Shown: positions 1-8,323, numbered from the stretch's first letter. The stretch: DNA of 59,259 nucleotides from Bacteroidales bacterium (GCA_017460915.1 JAFUAA010000028.1:1-59259); one strand, 5' to 3'. Program-made: numbers and translations. The notes: a model not told the origin generated them from the sequence alone.

Positions 1-18
1 GTATTTACCTTTGTGCAT
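1..18 (-). CDS. Possible 5' end of a gene leaving the window on the left
   Basis: On the minus strand an ATG at 18-16 opens MHKGKY and runs off the left edge. A good minus-strand -7 box (TATCTTTG at 49-42) lies 24 bases upstream, which is the usual Bacteroidota spacing. Only six codons are visible, so no function can be given and the start itself is an inference. Confidence 0.3.
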
Positions 19-19
19 A

Positions 20-49
20 TTGCCGTCGTTTGTTTTGACGGCAAAGATA
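20..49 (-). promoter_or_regulatory. Minus-strand promoter overlapping an 8-bp hairpin
   Basis: TATCTTTG reads on the minus strand at 49-42 and matches the Bacteroidota -7 box TAnnTTTG. It overlaps an inverted repeat (TTGCCGTC at 20-27, GACGGCAA at 37-44). A plus-strand box, TACCTTTG, lies at 6-13. The hairpin would sit in the leader of the leftward transcript. Confidence 0.4.
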
Positions 50-139
50 AATTCAAATCGGCGCGCTCGAAAAACCCTTGTAACTTTCTAACTTACAGTA
101 ATTTCAAAGAACTATTATGATTTTTTAGTGGACAGCAAT

Positions 140-147
140 GATCTTTG
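140..147 (+). promoter_or_regulatory. Probable -7 box of the Fic gene
   Basis: GATCTTTG matches TAnnTTTG at seven of eight positions and lies 18 bases before the ATG at 166. A TTG codon at 145 that could extend the reading frame falls inside this box, which argues for the start at 166. Confidence 0.4.
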
Positions 148-165
148 CATTTTAATTGTGAAGAT

Positions 166-1359
166 ATGTCCGAGGACCAGTACATCAACTTCGACGAATA
201 CATTCGCCAAGGAGAGCCGCAGAAGAAGGCGCGCGCCGATGCGTGGCGTGTGGCTATTGGCTTGCAGGCTGTGGACGGACTGAAGACTTCGGCGTACCTT
301 CAGGAGACTGCCCGCCGGAACATTGAGGGAGACATTACGATTGACGAGGCCAAAGAACTTGTCAACCAATATTATATCAAGAAGACCACCCACGATGAGG
401 GCGATGCCAATGTGGAAGAGGCCGACAAGGTCTCGGCGAACATCTCGAAACTGCTGCAAACCGATGCGTTCACCTATAGCGTGGCTGGATTTGCAGCCAT
501 TCACAGGGCCATTTTTGAGGGCGTTTTCAAACAGGCTGGCTGTTTCAGGGACTATGATATCACAAACAAAGAATGGGTGTTGCGCGGCGATACGGTGCTG
601 TATGCCCATTGGGAGGATTTGAATATGACCCTGCAATACGACTTGGAACAAGAACGACAATTCAACTACAAGTCGTTGGACAAGAACCAGTTGATGGAAC
701 ACATCTCCAAGTTTGTCTCGGGTCTGTGGCAGATTCATCCTTTTGGCGAGGGCAACACGCGCACCACGGCTATTTTCACTATCAAATACTTGCGTTCGCT
801 TGGTTTTGATGTGAACAACGACCTTTTTGAGCAACATTCGTGGTATTTCCGTAACGCCTTGGTTCGCGCCAACTATCGTAATGTGGCCAAAGGCATAGAT
901 TATGAGTTTGTCTTTTTAGAGCGTTTCTTCCGCAACTTACTTCTTGGAGAGGACAATGCGCTGAAAAACCGCTACATGATGATTAATCCGCCCGAGGAGT
1001 GGGAAATGCCTGAAAACGACCTTGCAAGTACCCCGCAAGCTCCCGACAAGTACCCCTCAAGTACCCCTCAAGTACCCCCCAAGTTACCCGACAACCTACC
1101 CGACAAGTTCTATAATAACAATCAGAAAATCATTGGTTTAGTTATGGTTATCGGGTTGAAGGAAATGTCAATCAAGGAAATGCTTGGACAGCTTGGCTTG
1201 AAGAACAGGGAAAGTTTCATGGATGTTTATCTCAATCCCGCATTAAAAGAAAAGTTTGTCCGTATGCTATACCGCGACAAACCTCACCATCCACGGCAGA
1301 AATACCTACTGACTGCGAAAGGCATCGTATTGTACAACGAAATCACTGCCAATCAGTGA
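166..1359 (+). CDS. Fic family protein (protein AMPylation-type) with C-terminal winged-helix-like region
   Basis: 397 residues. The Fic core carries HPFGEGNTR at about residues 191-199, close to the family motif HPFxxGN(G/T)R that binds the nucleotide and supplies the catalytic histidine. Fic enzymes usually transfer AMP from ATP to a protein hydroxyl. An N-terminal helical stretch (ARRNIEGDITIDEA, near residue 50) resembles VbhA-type inhibitory helices, but the inhibitory Ser/Thr is not clearly in place. A proline-rich linker with repeated STPQ and PDK units (about 285-320) leads to a C-terminal region that looks like a winged helix, as in many DNA-binding Fic proteins of Bacteroidota. No separate antitoxin gene is adjacent. 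The gene converges on the next one and overlaps it by 7 bases. The target protein is unknown. Confidence 0.85.
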   Translation: MSEDQYINFDEYIRQGEPQKKARADAWRVAIGLQAVDGLKTSAYLQETARRNIEGDITIDEAKELVNQYYIKKTTHDEGDANVEEADKVSANISKLLQTDAFTYSVAGFAAIHRAIFEGVFKQAGCFRDYDITNKEWVLRGDTVLYAHWEDLNMTLQYDLEQERQFNYKSLDKNQLMEHISKFVSGLWQIHPFGEGNTRTTAIFTIKYLRSLGFDVNNDLFEQHSWYFRNALVRANYRNVAKGIDYEFVFLERFFRNLLLGEDNALKNRYMMINPPEEWEMPENDLASTPQAPDKYPSSTPQVPPKLPDNLPDKFYNNNQKIIGLVMVIGLKEMSIKEMLGQLGLKNRESFMDVYLNPALKEKFVRMLYRDKPHHPRQKYLLTAKGIVLYNEITANQ

Positions 1360-1646
1360 TTTTTCCCTCGGTTTTCCACCCAAATCCAAAGCCGCCACAT
1401 CAAATAGCCCCAGGCGAAGAATAGGACATAGAAAATCCATTTCGGGACGGAGGTCTGGTAGGCGCCTTCCTTGTCGATTTCGCTGTATTGTTCGGTGGGG
1501 ATGTCGGCGTAGTAATAGGCCCCCGCGCCGAAGTCGTAGCCATCGACGACGCCGAGTTTGTTGGCCATAATCCAGAGGGCCAAAAGCAAAGTGATTACCA
1601 CCACGACGATGGTAATCACTTTGAATATTTTGTGGTTTTTATCCAT
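1353..1646 (-). CDS. Small two-helix membrane protein of unknown function
   Basis: 97 residues with two hydrophobic segments, about residues 8-28 and 70-88. They are separated by a polar loop rich in Tyr, Asp and Glu. Its ATG overlaps the stop codon of the YeiH-type transporter gene by one base (TAATG), which suggests translational coupling. It is therefore probably an accessory of that transporter, but I do not recognise the family. Confidence 0.65.
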   Translation of the reverse strand: MDKNHKIFKVITIVVVVITLLLALWIMANKLGVVDGYDFGAGAYYYADIPTEQYSEIDKEGAYQTSVPKWIFYVLFFAWGYLMWRLWIWVENRGKNH

Positions 1647-2989
1647 TATTTGAACATTTCAAGCACCGGGACTTTGAACACCACGCCCGACAGCAGGAAC
1701 CACACGGCAAACAGCGTGAGGGCGATGTTGAACAGCTGACCCACGATGTAGAGCCAGAGCACCTTGCCGCCTTGCATCTGCTTGAAGAGGCTCTTGAAGT
1801 TGGTGTCGAGGCCGATGCTGGTGAAAGCCAGCACGAAAGCCCAGTTCTTGTATTGGTCGAGGACGCCGTTGATGGACTTCACGGTAGCGCCGTCGGTGAG
1901 GGGCATCACGATGAAGGAGGCGACCAACGAGGCCACGAAGAAACCGATGATGAACTTCGGGAAGCGGGTCCAGATTTCGCCAGCACCGACTTTCTGGCCT
2001 TCGGTCTTGTCGACCTTGGTGGCGAAGAAAATGGCCACGAAGAAGGCGATGAAGCCGATGAGGATGTTCTGGATGCTCTTCACGAGGACGGCAGCCTGCT
2101 CGGCTTCTTCGCCGAGGGCGTTACCGGCCAGCACCACAGCACCCGTCGAGTCGACGGTGCCGCCGATGAGGGCGCCACCCATCAGTTGGTTCATACCGCA
2201 AGCGCGGATGATCATGGGCTCGAACACCATCATCAGGATGGTGAAGATGATGGAGATGCTGATGGCCAGCGAGAGGTCTTCCTTCTTGGCCTTGGCGGCA
2301 GCACCCGTGGCGATGGCGGCACTCGTACCGCACACCGAAGTGGCCGAAGCCAAGGTGATGACCAACGGCTTGTTTTCAAGTTTCAGGACCTTAGTGCCAA
2401 ACCACCACATGAAGATGATGACGATAGGCGTCACAATCCAAGCGATGCCGAGACCGTAGAGGCCGAACTTGGCGATGTTGGAGAACAGCACCGAGAAGCC
2501 CATGATGACCAGACCCGTCTTGATGTAGAACTCCGTGTGGATGGCGGGTTTCAGCCATTCGGGCGTGCCGACGGTGTTGGAGATGAGCAGGCCGATGAGC
2601 AACGCCCAGAAGGCCCATTCGAGGTAACGGTTCAGCGTGAACTCGGCGCTCACCAAGCGCACCACGATGCAGATGATGAACAGGACGATGAAAGCTGGGA
2701 TGAACTTCCCGATTTTCTCACCTTGCAGCTTGATGCCGATACCGAAAAGGATGCCAAGCACCAAGAAGGTACGGAGCAACTTGCCCCAGAAGGCGCCGTT
2801 GAATTGGGCGGCCAGTGATTTCTTTTCTTCCACGTTTTCCCACCAGTGCCAAGTGCCGAACTTGGCGGCGGAGAAATCGAAAGAACCGGTGAGGACAGCG
2901 ATGCAGCCGATGGCGATGACGATGAAGCCAATCCACACGGCGAGCCAGTCTTCTTTTTTCCAGAGGTTGGAGATGTTGTTGTTAGCCAT
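1646..2989 (-). CDS. YeiH/UPF0324-family putative sulfate exporter
   Basis: 447 residues with around ten to twelve hydrophobic segments. The central SATSVCGTSAAIATGAAA and the later GGTVDSTGAVVLAG are the conserved glycine/alanine/serine signatures of the Cons_hypoth698 (YeiH) family. Members are annotated as putative sulfate exporters, with little biochemical proof. The gene is in an operon: 12 bases after the porin and overlapping the small membrane protein. The pairing with a phosphate-selective-porin-type barrel suggests anion transport across both membranes, which is an inference. Confidence 0.85.
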   Translation of the reverse strand: MANNNISNLWKKEDWLAVWIGFIVIAIGCIAVLTGSFDFSAAKFGTWHWWENVEEKKSLAAQFNGAFWGKLLRTFLVLGILFGIGIKLQGEKIGKFIPAFIVLFIICIVVRLVSAEFTLNRYLEWAFWALLIGLLISNTVGTPEWLKPAIHTEFYIKTGLVIMGFSVLFSNIAKFGLYGLGIAWIVTPIVIIFMWWFGTKVLKLENKPLVITLASATSVCGTSAAIATGAAAKAKKEDLSLAISISIIFTILMMVFEPMIIRACGMNQLMGGALIGGTVDSTGAVVLAGNALGEEAEQAAVLVKSIQNILIGFIAFFVAIFFATKVDKTEGQKVGAGEIWTRFPKFIIGFFVASLVASFIVMPLTDGATVKSINGVLDQYKNWAFVLAFTSIGLDTNFKSLFKQMQGGKVLWLYIVGQLFNIALTLFAVWFLLSGVVFKVPVLEMFK

Positions 2990-3001
2990 AATGCTCAGAT
3001 T

Positions 3002-4228
3002 TTAGAATTTGTAGCTCAAAATGCCGACGATGCGGTGCGAATTGGTACCAGCTTCGGTTTGAATCAGCGAATAGTCGCACTTGAGGTTGACGGACTTCAG
3101 CGGCCAGTAGTTGAGACCAACGGTGTAGTAGTTGGTGCCGCCTTTTTCGATAGCTTGGTCAGCAGTGAAGTGCTCGTAACGCAACACGGGCATCAGCTTT
3201 TGGCTCTTGTCCTTGCCAAACTTGAAGTTGTATCCAGCCACGGCATAGAATCCATTGCTGTTGAGGAAACGGTCTTCCGTGATGGCAGTCCCAAGGTCGT
3301 TGATGGTACCAGCTTGATAACCTGTCTGTCCACTCACATATTCGCTGCGGACAAGAAGAGTACCGTCGTTAAATTGCCCGCCAACAGCCCAACGGTTGCG
3401 TGTACCATGGCCGAGATTGGTTTCACCGGTGGCGACATTGGCAGCATCATTGCTGCTTTTGTACTTGCCGTAGTAGTAAGAACCGCTCAGCGTCAGAGCC
3501 TTCAGGCCGGGATGCACTTCGAGGCGACCGACGAGGTCCTTGCGGTTGTTGTTGTCGGTAGTGGTCGGGCCGTTGCCGTTGAACACGCCGACGGCATAGT
3601 CGACGACGTGGTATTTGATGCCTTCCTCACCTTTCACAGGGAAGAGGCTGCCCGTGGCCATCAGACCGATGTCACGACCGATGCCGCCTACGCCGCAAAC
3701 GTCGCTGTAGCCGCCCAGTTTTTGGATGACCTCGCCGTAGTCGAAGATTTCGAGATTGACGGGGTTGATGGGGCTTTCGAGCGTGAACGGGGTCTTAAAC
3801 TGACCGGCTTGGATGGCGAACTCGTTGCACACCTTGTACTTCAGGAAGGCGTCAACCAGCATGAGGGAGCGGCTGAAGTCACCCTGGATCTTGTAGCTCA
3901 GGCCCTTATACAAGGTACCGTCCACCGACAGACGCACGCGGCGCATTCTGATCGTGTTGCTTGTCAATTCGCCTTCGTTGTCCAGGTTGGCTTGGTACAG
4001 GCCTTGCACGAAACCAGAGATCTTGGGCATTTCGGGACCGCCTTTGTGGTCTCTCTTTTCGCGTTTCTCCATTTCGCGCTTTTCTTTCTCGATTTTTTCC
4101 TTTTCGGTTTTTTCCACCTTGGCCTTTTCAGGGGTTTGTCCAGGCTTCACAGGTTTCACTTGTGCATTGAGGCACAACGGAATGGCAAACAGCAGCATTC
4201 CGATGAGGATACGAAAGTTGTGTTTCAT
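3002..4228 (-). CDS. Outer-membrane porin, phosphate-selective porin O/P family
   Basis: 408 residues. A signal peptide (to about residue 22, ending LNAQ) is followed by a charged Lys/Glu-rich segment (about 23-65), probably periplasmic or coiled-coil. The rest is a beta-barrel with family features such as ISGFVQGLYQ, RMRRVRLSVDG and GQFKTPFTLE. It ends in LSYKF, a typical outer-membrane C-terminal aromatic. It is the first gene of an operon with the YeiH-type transporter. It likely admits small anions through the outer membrane; the actual substrate cannot be told. Confidence 0.85.
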   Translation of the reverse strand: MKHNFRILIGMLLFAIPLCLNAQVKPVKPGQTPEKAKVEKTEKEKIEKEKREMEKREKRDHKGGPEMPKISGFVQGLYQANLDNEGELTSNTIRMRRVRLSVDGTLYKGLSYKIQGDFSRSLMLVDAFLKYKVCNEFAIQAGQFKTPFTLESPINPVNLEIFDYGEVIQKLGGYSDVCGVGGIGRDIGLMATGSLFPVKGEEGIKYHVVDYAVGVFNGNGPTTTDNNNRKDLVGRLEVHPGLKALTLSGSYYYGKYKSSNDAANVATGETNLGHGTRNRWAVGGQFNDGTLLVRSEYVSGQTGYQAGTINDLGTAITEDRFLNSNGFYAVAGYNFKFGKDKSQKLMPVLRYEHFTADQAIEKGGTNYYTVGLNYWPLKSVNLKCDYSLIQTEAGTNSHRIVGILSYKF

Positions 4229-4268
4229 TGTGGTTAGATTTAAAACGTTTTCAATTCAAAAATCGCGG

Positions 4269-4276
4269 CAAAAATA
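4269..4276 (-). promoter_or_regulatory. -7 box of the porin/YeiH operon
   Basis: TATTTTTG on the minus strand, 40 bases before the porin ATG. A perfect palindrome (4292-4305) occupies the place where the -33 element should be. Confidence 0.6.
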
Positions 4277-4291
4277 GTAAAAATACTTATT

Positions 4292-4305
4292 GTAAGTATA
4301 CTTAC
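4292..4305. promoter_or_regulatory. 14-bp perfect palindrome, probable operator
   Basis: GTAAGTATACTTAC is identical on both strands and lies 16 to 29 bases upstream of the porin -7 box, over the -33 position. A dimeric regulator bound here would block or recruit RNA polymerase. The regulator is not in the window. Confidence 0.5.
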
Positions 4306-4315
4306 TATTCAAAAA

Positions 4316-4447
4316 ACTACGAATTTCACAAATTATACGAATGAATTTTGCAGCTTGCGCTGCGGATTTCTACGAATTTGATTCGTTTAATTCTCGGCGA
4401 AGCAGCAAAATTCTTGCAAGGTTTCGTGAAATTATGTAGTTCGTAGT
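4316..4447. repeat. Intergenic inverted-repeat element (ACTACGAA type)
   Basis: Begins ACTACGAA at 4316-4323 and ends TTCGTAGT at 4440-4447, touching the idi stop codon. The inside contains further TACGAAT and ATTCG words. The same terminal word recurs at 4988 and 5561, so this is one of a small local family. Confidence 0.55.
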
Positions 4448-4974
4448 TACTTTTCAAGTCGTAGCACTTCCGCGTGATGGCTCATTTCCTCAAAGGTAAT
4501 CTTGAACCATTCGGTGTAAAGCTCTGGATGAAGTCGGATGTCGTCTTTCAAGGCATTGAGGCTCACGTATTTCCACGATTCCACTTCCTCGCGGTTGATT
4601 TGTGGCTCCTCGTCGCTTTGCCCAATCCAAACGTGGTCGAATTCGTGTTCGATGAGACCTTGCCCGACGGGAGCCTTATATATAAAGGTGTAGACCTCAT
4701 GCATCTCGCAGGTCATGCCCATTTCCTCCATGAGGCGGCGCGAGGTGGCCTCGGCCAAAGTCTCGCCGTCGCGGGGATGGCTGCAGCAGGTGTTGGTCCA
4801 CAGGCCGTGGGAGTGGTATTTCGAGAGGGCGCGTTGCTGCATGAGCAGTTCGCCCTTCGAATTGAACAGAAAAATAGAGAAGGCCCTATGCAGGTGCGGC
4901 GTGATGTGCGCCGCTTGTTTTTCCATTAGGCCGATTTGGCGGTCGTTTTCATCGACGAGAACTACGAATTCCAT
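4447..4974 (-). CDS. idi: Isopentenyl-diphosphate delta-isomerase, type I
   Basis: 175 residues. Interconverts isopentenyl and dimethylallyl diphosphate, the building blocks of isoprenoids, in the cytoplasm. The Nudix-like fold shows the active-site cysteine in NTCCSHP (about residue 63), the divalent-metal histidines (HLHRAF, YHSHG), the Nudix-like helix with RRLMEEMG, and the second catalytic region IEHEFDHV. Length fits bacterial type I enzymes. The gene stands alone between two inverted-repeat elements, and no clear TAnnTTTG box is visible close upstream. Confidence 0.92.
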   Translation of the reverse strand: MEFVVLVDENDRQIGLMEKQAAHITPHLHRAFSIFLFNSKGELLMQQRALSKYHSHGLWTNTCCSHPRDGETLAEATSRRLMEEMGMTCEMHEVYTFIYKAPVGQGLIEHEFDHVWIGQSDEEPQINREEVESWKYVSLNALKDDIRLHPELYTEWFKITFEEMSHHAEVLRLEK

Positions 4975-4987
4975 TTTCTTTTTGTTT

Positions 4988-5005
4988 AACTACGAATTAC
5001 ACGAA
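4988..5005 (+). repeat. Left copy of an 18-bp inverted repeat around the GxxExxY gene
   Basis: AACTACGAATTACACGAA. Its exact reverse complement lies at 5544-5561, so the pair encloses the GxxExxY gene and about 100 bases of flank. Confidence 0.75.
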
Positions 5006-5041
5006 ATGCTCCGCATTCGACGGAGCCAATGAATTTGGCAA

Positions 5042-5467
5042 CTAAAGTTGCAGATTTGTACGAATTTTGGCTTTCGCTGTAATGTTTGGATAACGTTTGT
5101 AGACGAGGCTCTCTTCGTTGAAGTTCAACAAGATTCCTAATTTAAAATTTGTTGCTCGAAGGTAATTGATAATTTGTGCTTCGTGTTCAGGTAGGATTGA
5201 GGAAACAGATTTCAATTCAACAATGATTTTGTCATAACACACAAAGTCTGCCACAAAACAATGCTCCATAGGAACATCTTTGTAGTGAATCTGGATTTTG
5301 GTTTGTGGAACAAAAGGAATACTTCGTTTGCTCATTTCGATCTCCATTGCCTCTTGATACACTGACTCCAAAAAGCCTTGTCCCAGCGTTTTATGAACCT
5401 CCATAGCCGCACCGGTAATCTCGTATGCCTCGTGAGGAAATATCATTTTGTTTGTTTCTTTTTCCAT
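5042..5467 (-). CDS. GxxExxY family protein (PDDEXK_3-like)
   Basis: 141 residues from the ATG at 5467. The name-giving motif is visible as GFLESVY (about residues 32-38). The middle has the nuclease-like beta strands CFVADFVCYDKIIVELKSV, with the D..ExK arrangement of PD-(D/E)XK folds, and the end has INYLRATNFKLGILLNF. The family is found widely in Bacteroidota and Planctomycetota and has no proven function. The gene lies between perfect 18-bp inverted repeats, which suggests that it travels as a cassette. Confidence 0.85.
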   Translation of the reverse strand: MEKETNKMIFPHEAYEITGAAMEVHKTLGQGFLESVYQEAMEIEMSKRSIPFVPQTKIQIHYKDVPMEHCFVADFVCYDKIIVELKSVSSILPEHEAQIINYLRATNFKLGILLNFNEESLVYKRYPNITAKAKIRTNLQL

Positions 5468-5543
5468 CAACTTGCAAGCCTTAGTAGTCTATTCGTAACA
5501 ATTCAGGACGTTTGCGTCCTCAAATTCAAAAAAATTCGTCCCA

Positions 5544-5561
5544 TTCGTGTAATTCGTAGTT
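5544..5561 (-). repeat. Right copy of the 18-bp inverted repeat
   Basis: TTCGTGTAATTCGTAGTT, the exact reverse complement of 4988-5005. It lies just left of the ychF stop codon. Confidence 0.75.
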
Positions 5562-5568
5562 TCTTTGT

Positions 5569-6639
5569 TTAAACATTGAATCTAATGTTCAGAATATCAC
5601 CATCTTGCACCACATACGTCTTGCCTTCCACGCGGAACTTGCCCGCTTCCTTCACGGCGGCCTCGCTGCCATAATGCAAGAAGTCCTCGGTGCTCATCAC
5701 CTCGGCGCGGATGAAACCGCGTTGCAGGTCGCTGTGGATGGCGCCGGCAGCAATCGGGGCGGTGTCGCCCACGTGGATGGTCCAAGCCCTCGTTTCGTCG
5801 GGACCGGTGGTGAAGAACGAGTGCAGGTTGAGGGTGTGATAGGCCGTGCGGACGAGCTTGTTCACACCAGGCTCGGTCAGGCCGGCGTCTTCCATGAAGA
5901 GTTGGCGGTCGTCGGCATCGAGATCGGCGATTTCGGCCTCCAGCTTGCCAGCAACAATGACCATCTCCTGACCTTCCTTCAAAGCGGCTTTCACCGCATC
6001 GGAATAATGGTTGCCTGTGGTGGCGGAAGTATCGTCCACATTGCAGACGTAGATGATGGGCTTTGCAGTAAGCAATTGAATGTCTTGCACAAACTTCTTG
6101 TCCTCGTCAGCCACTTTCGCGTCGCGGGCGTTGCCGAAGTTTTCCAAAGTCTCTTTGTAGACACTCAGCACATCGAAGGCTTTCTTGTTGTCCTTCTCGC
6201 CGTTTTTCAGCAGTTTCTGCACGCGCTCCAATTTTCGGGTGACCAAATCCAAGTCGCGCACTTGAAGTTCGAAGTCAACGAGTTCCATGTCGCGCACAGG
6301 GTCGATGCTGCCTTCGCTGTGGGGGATGTTAGGGTCGTCGAAGCAACGCAACACGTGGATGAGGGCATCCATGGTCTGCACCTCGGCCAAGAGTTTGTTG
6401 CCCACGCCCTGGCCGCCTTTGCTCAGTCCGGGCAGGTCGACGATTTCCACCGTGGCGGGCACGATGCGCTTGGAATGCGAGATGTTGTCGATGAGCTTGA
6501 GGCGCTCGTCCACCACTTCGCACATGCCGATGTTCGACTTCGAGGCAAAACCAATTTCCGCCTTAGTGTTTGATATACAATTGAATATAGTGGTCTTTCC
6601 TGTGCTTGAAAGACCGATGATTCCGCAATTGAGTGACAT
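5569..6639 (-). CDS. ychF: Ribosome-associated ATPase/GTPase YchF (Obg family)
   Basis: 356 residues, close to the family length of about 363. P-loop GLSSTGKTT (residues 9-17), G3 motif DLPGL (about 69-73), coiled-coil helical arm near 120-200, and C-terminal TGS domain ending in VVQDGDILNIRFNV. The G4 position reads CNVDD, the altered specificity motif that makes YchF prefer ATP. It binds ribosomes and is linked to oxidative-stress responses in other bacteria. It has its own promoter at 6664-6671. Confidence 0.93.
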   Translation of the reverse strand: MSLNCGIIGLSSTGKTTIFNCISNTKAEIGFASKSNIGMCEVVDERLKLIDNISHSKRIVPATVEIVDLPGLSKGGQGVGNKLLAEVQTMDALIHVLRCFDDPNIPHSEGSIDPVRDMELVDFELQVRDLDLVTRKLERVQKLLKNGEKDNKKAFDVLSVYKETLENFGNARDAKVADEDKKFVQDIQLLTAKPIIYVCNVDDTSATTGNHYSDAVKAALKEGQEMVIVAGKLEAEIADLDADDRQLFMEDAGLTEPGVNKLVRTAYHTLNLHSFFTTGPDETRAWTIHVGDTAPIAAGAIHSDLQRGFIRAEVMSTEDFLHYGSEAAVKEAGKFRVEGKTYVVQDGDILNIRFNV

Positions 6640-6663
6640 AATGTTGTTGTTTTAATTATGGCG

Positions 6664-6671
6664 CAAAGATA
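6664..6671 (-). promoter_or_regulatory. -7 box of ychF
   Basis: TATCTTTG on the minus strand, 25 bases before the ychF ATG, directly after the terminator hairpin of the preceding operon. Confidence 0.65.
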
Positions 6672-6722
6672 CAAAAAAGAAGTTGTTCTTGAATTGTTGG
6701 CAACAATTTCAAGAACAACTTC
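6672..6722 (-). terminator. Intrinsic terminator of the lipoprotein/barrel operon
   Basis: A 15-bp perfect stem (6679-6693 with 6708-6722) is topped by a further short palindrome. On the minus strand it is followed by TTTTTT (6678-6673). It separates the lipoprotein gene from the ychF promoter. Confidence 0.8.
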
Positions 6723-6743
6723 AGAAACAGAAGGTTCCGTGGC

Positions 6744-7355
6744 TTAATCTCTGAAATTCACGAAATTGGTGTTGTCTACGCCGAGGTCGAAGCGGCCACC
6801 GGTCACATCCAGTCGGGCGCCGTCGGTCGTAAAAGCGCGGAATTGGAATTTTCCGGAGACAATGATTTCCTTATCTTCCTTGTCCACAACGACTTGACGC
6901 ACATGGTCGAAGGTGATTTTGCCGCTGTAGATGCTCGCGATTTCAGGGGCGTTTGTTCCTTCCATCTTGACGCGGCAAGTAGTGCCGGTCGTGTCGATGG
7001 CAAACGACATTCCGTCCAACTTGAGCAGGTCGTGGTAGTCGTCCATGGCGAATGTGGTGTCAATCGGCAGGTCGAAAACCATGCTGAGATTGTGGCCGTC
7101 GAGCCAACCGTAAAAGGTCATGCTGAGACCTTCGCGGTCGGCAACCAAATAGAATTTTCGGTTGCTGCCGTAGTTCGTCGAAGTTTGGTACACCTGGTCG
7201 TTCATATAGGCGCCGTAGGTGTTGTAGCCCATGTCGGAATAGATGGGAAGTCCCGGATAATCAGGGTCTTCTATGTATTGTGTTTCCTTTAAATCGGATT
7301 TGGAGCAGGCCGCCATGATCAGCAATGCGGCTGCGAGGATGAGGTGTTTTTTCAT
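6744..7355 (-). CDS. Lipoprotein of unknown function
   Basis: 203 residues. The signal sequence ends in MAAC, a lipobox, with lipidated Cys17. The mature part is beta-rich (alternating strands such as KIIVSGKFQFRAF near the end). Its ATG overlaps the stop of the outer-membrane gene by four bases (ATGA), so the two are made together. No family recognised; probably a periplasmic-side or surface partner of the barrel. Confidence 0.7.
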   Translation of the reverse strand: MKKHLILAAALLIMAACSKSDLKETQYIEDPDYPGLPIYSDMGYNTYGAYMNDQVYQTSTNYGSNRKFYLVADREGLSMTFYGWLDGHNLSMVFDLPIDTTFAMDDYHDLLKLDGMSFAIDTTGTTCRVKMEGTNAPEIASIYSGKITFDHVRQVVVDKEDKEIIVSGKFQFRAFTTDGARLDVTGGRFDLGVDNTNFVNFRD

Positions 7356-8164
7356 GGTTTCTTAATTTTTATGGGGATGACTAATTCGATTTGAAGTTTG
7401 CTTCCGGCGAAGTTGGGTTTGGCTTGCAACAGACCCGTCGTGCCGCCAAAGTCGGCGAGGTGGAGCAAATAGTTGAATCCCACGCCGATGTGGTTGGTCT
7501 TGCCCACTTGGAAACCTACGCCGCAATAGGTGGAAGCGATGAAAGGGTCGGGGTTGCCGTCATGGGAAATGACCTGCCCGGCATGAGGCGCCATTTCTTT
7601 GTTGAGGAAATTGACGGTGTTGGTGTTGCCAACTAGGAAGTCCAAATCGGCTTCGGCGGCGAAGTACCAGCGGAATGCTGGCAAGTCGCTGTAGGTGAAG
7701 TAGTAACGCAGCTCGAGCGGCACGCCAAGATAATGCGAGGTTTGCTCGATGCCTCTGATACGCAGGTATTCCAACTGCTCGCCGTTGTTAACCTCAAAGA
7801 GGTAAAACTTTGGTTCATGGTTCGTTAGGTGGATTTCGTCAGGGGTGAGCGCGTCATAGCCCAGCTGCTTTTTGCAGAGGCTGTACTGCAATCCGGTACG
7901 GAAGCCCCAATGCTGGTTGGGACTGACGAGTTCGTAGCGTGCCGAGGCCTGCCATGTCTTCAGTTCGTTGTCCACATAGATGTAACTGCCCCAGCCGCCC
8001 GTCGGCCTGAAATGGCTGAGGTCGGGGGAGTAGTGTGACGTGAATTTCGGCCCCAATTCAATGTAAACATTGTGGCGCCATTGGTTTTGCGACTCTGCTT
8101 CTTGAGCCATCGCCGTGCCCGTCATCAGGAGCAGACACGACCAAAAGAGATTCTTTTTTCGCAT
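7352..8164 (-). CDS. Outer-membrane beta-barrel protein
   Basis: 270 residues. Signal peptide ending TAMAQ (about residue 21), then alternating amphipathic strands such as VYIELGPKF, WQASARYELV, WGFRTGLQYSL, LGVPLELRYYF and CGVGFQVG, and a final strand LQIELVIPIKIK. This fits porin-family OmpA-like or Opr barrels of Bacteroidota. It is the first gene of a two-gene operon with the lipoprotein at 6744. Confidence 0.7.
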   Translation of the reverse strand: MRKKNLFWSCLLLMTGTAMAQEAESQNQWRHNVYIELGPKFTSHYSPDLSHFRPTGGWGSYIYVDNELKTWQASARYELVSPNQHWGFRTGLQYSLCKKQLGYDALTPDEIHLTNHEPKFYLFEVNNGEQLEYLRIRGIEQTSHYLGVPLELRYYFTYSDLPAFRWYFAAEADLDFLVGNTNTVNFLNKEMAPHAGQVISHDGNPDPFIASTYCGVGFQVGKTNHIGVGFNYLLHLADFGGTTGLLQAKPNFAGSKLQIELVIPIKIKKP

Positions 8165-8190
8165 GACACAAATTGTTTGGTTTGTTGCCG

Positions 8191-8198
8191 CAAAATTA
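8191..8198 (-). promoter_or_regulatory. -7 box of the barrel/lipoprotein operon
   Basis: TAATTTTG on the minus strand, 27 bases before the ATG at 8164. Confidence 0.55.
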
Positions 8199-8323
8199 CA
8201 TCATTCTTCGATGAAAAATCCGTTTTGTCAAGGCATTACAAACTTTTTTGGAAAATATGTGTTGATAATGAGAAAGTTATGTTTTTCGGTTACAAACTTT
8301 TTCTCTTGGATTCCAAGCGAAAG

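Noticed and set aside
145-1359. Fic protein as half of a toxin-antitoxin pair with the small membrane protein
   Set aside because: The neighbour is on the opposite strand, is coupled to the transporter gene and has two membrane helices, unlike Fic antitoxins.
1772-4237. Long plus-strand open frames (348 and 463 codons)
   Set aside because: They are antisense to the YeiH-type transporter and the porin, and read as low-complexity His/Asp/Val-rich protein with no domain.
5605-6573. 322-codon plus-strand frame
   Set aside because: Antisense shadow of ychF; no promoter or recognisable domain.
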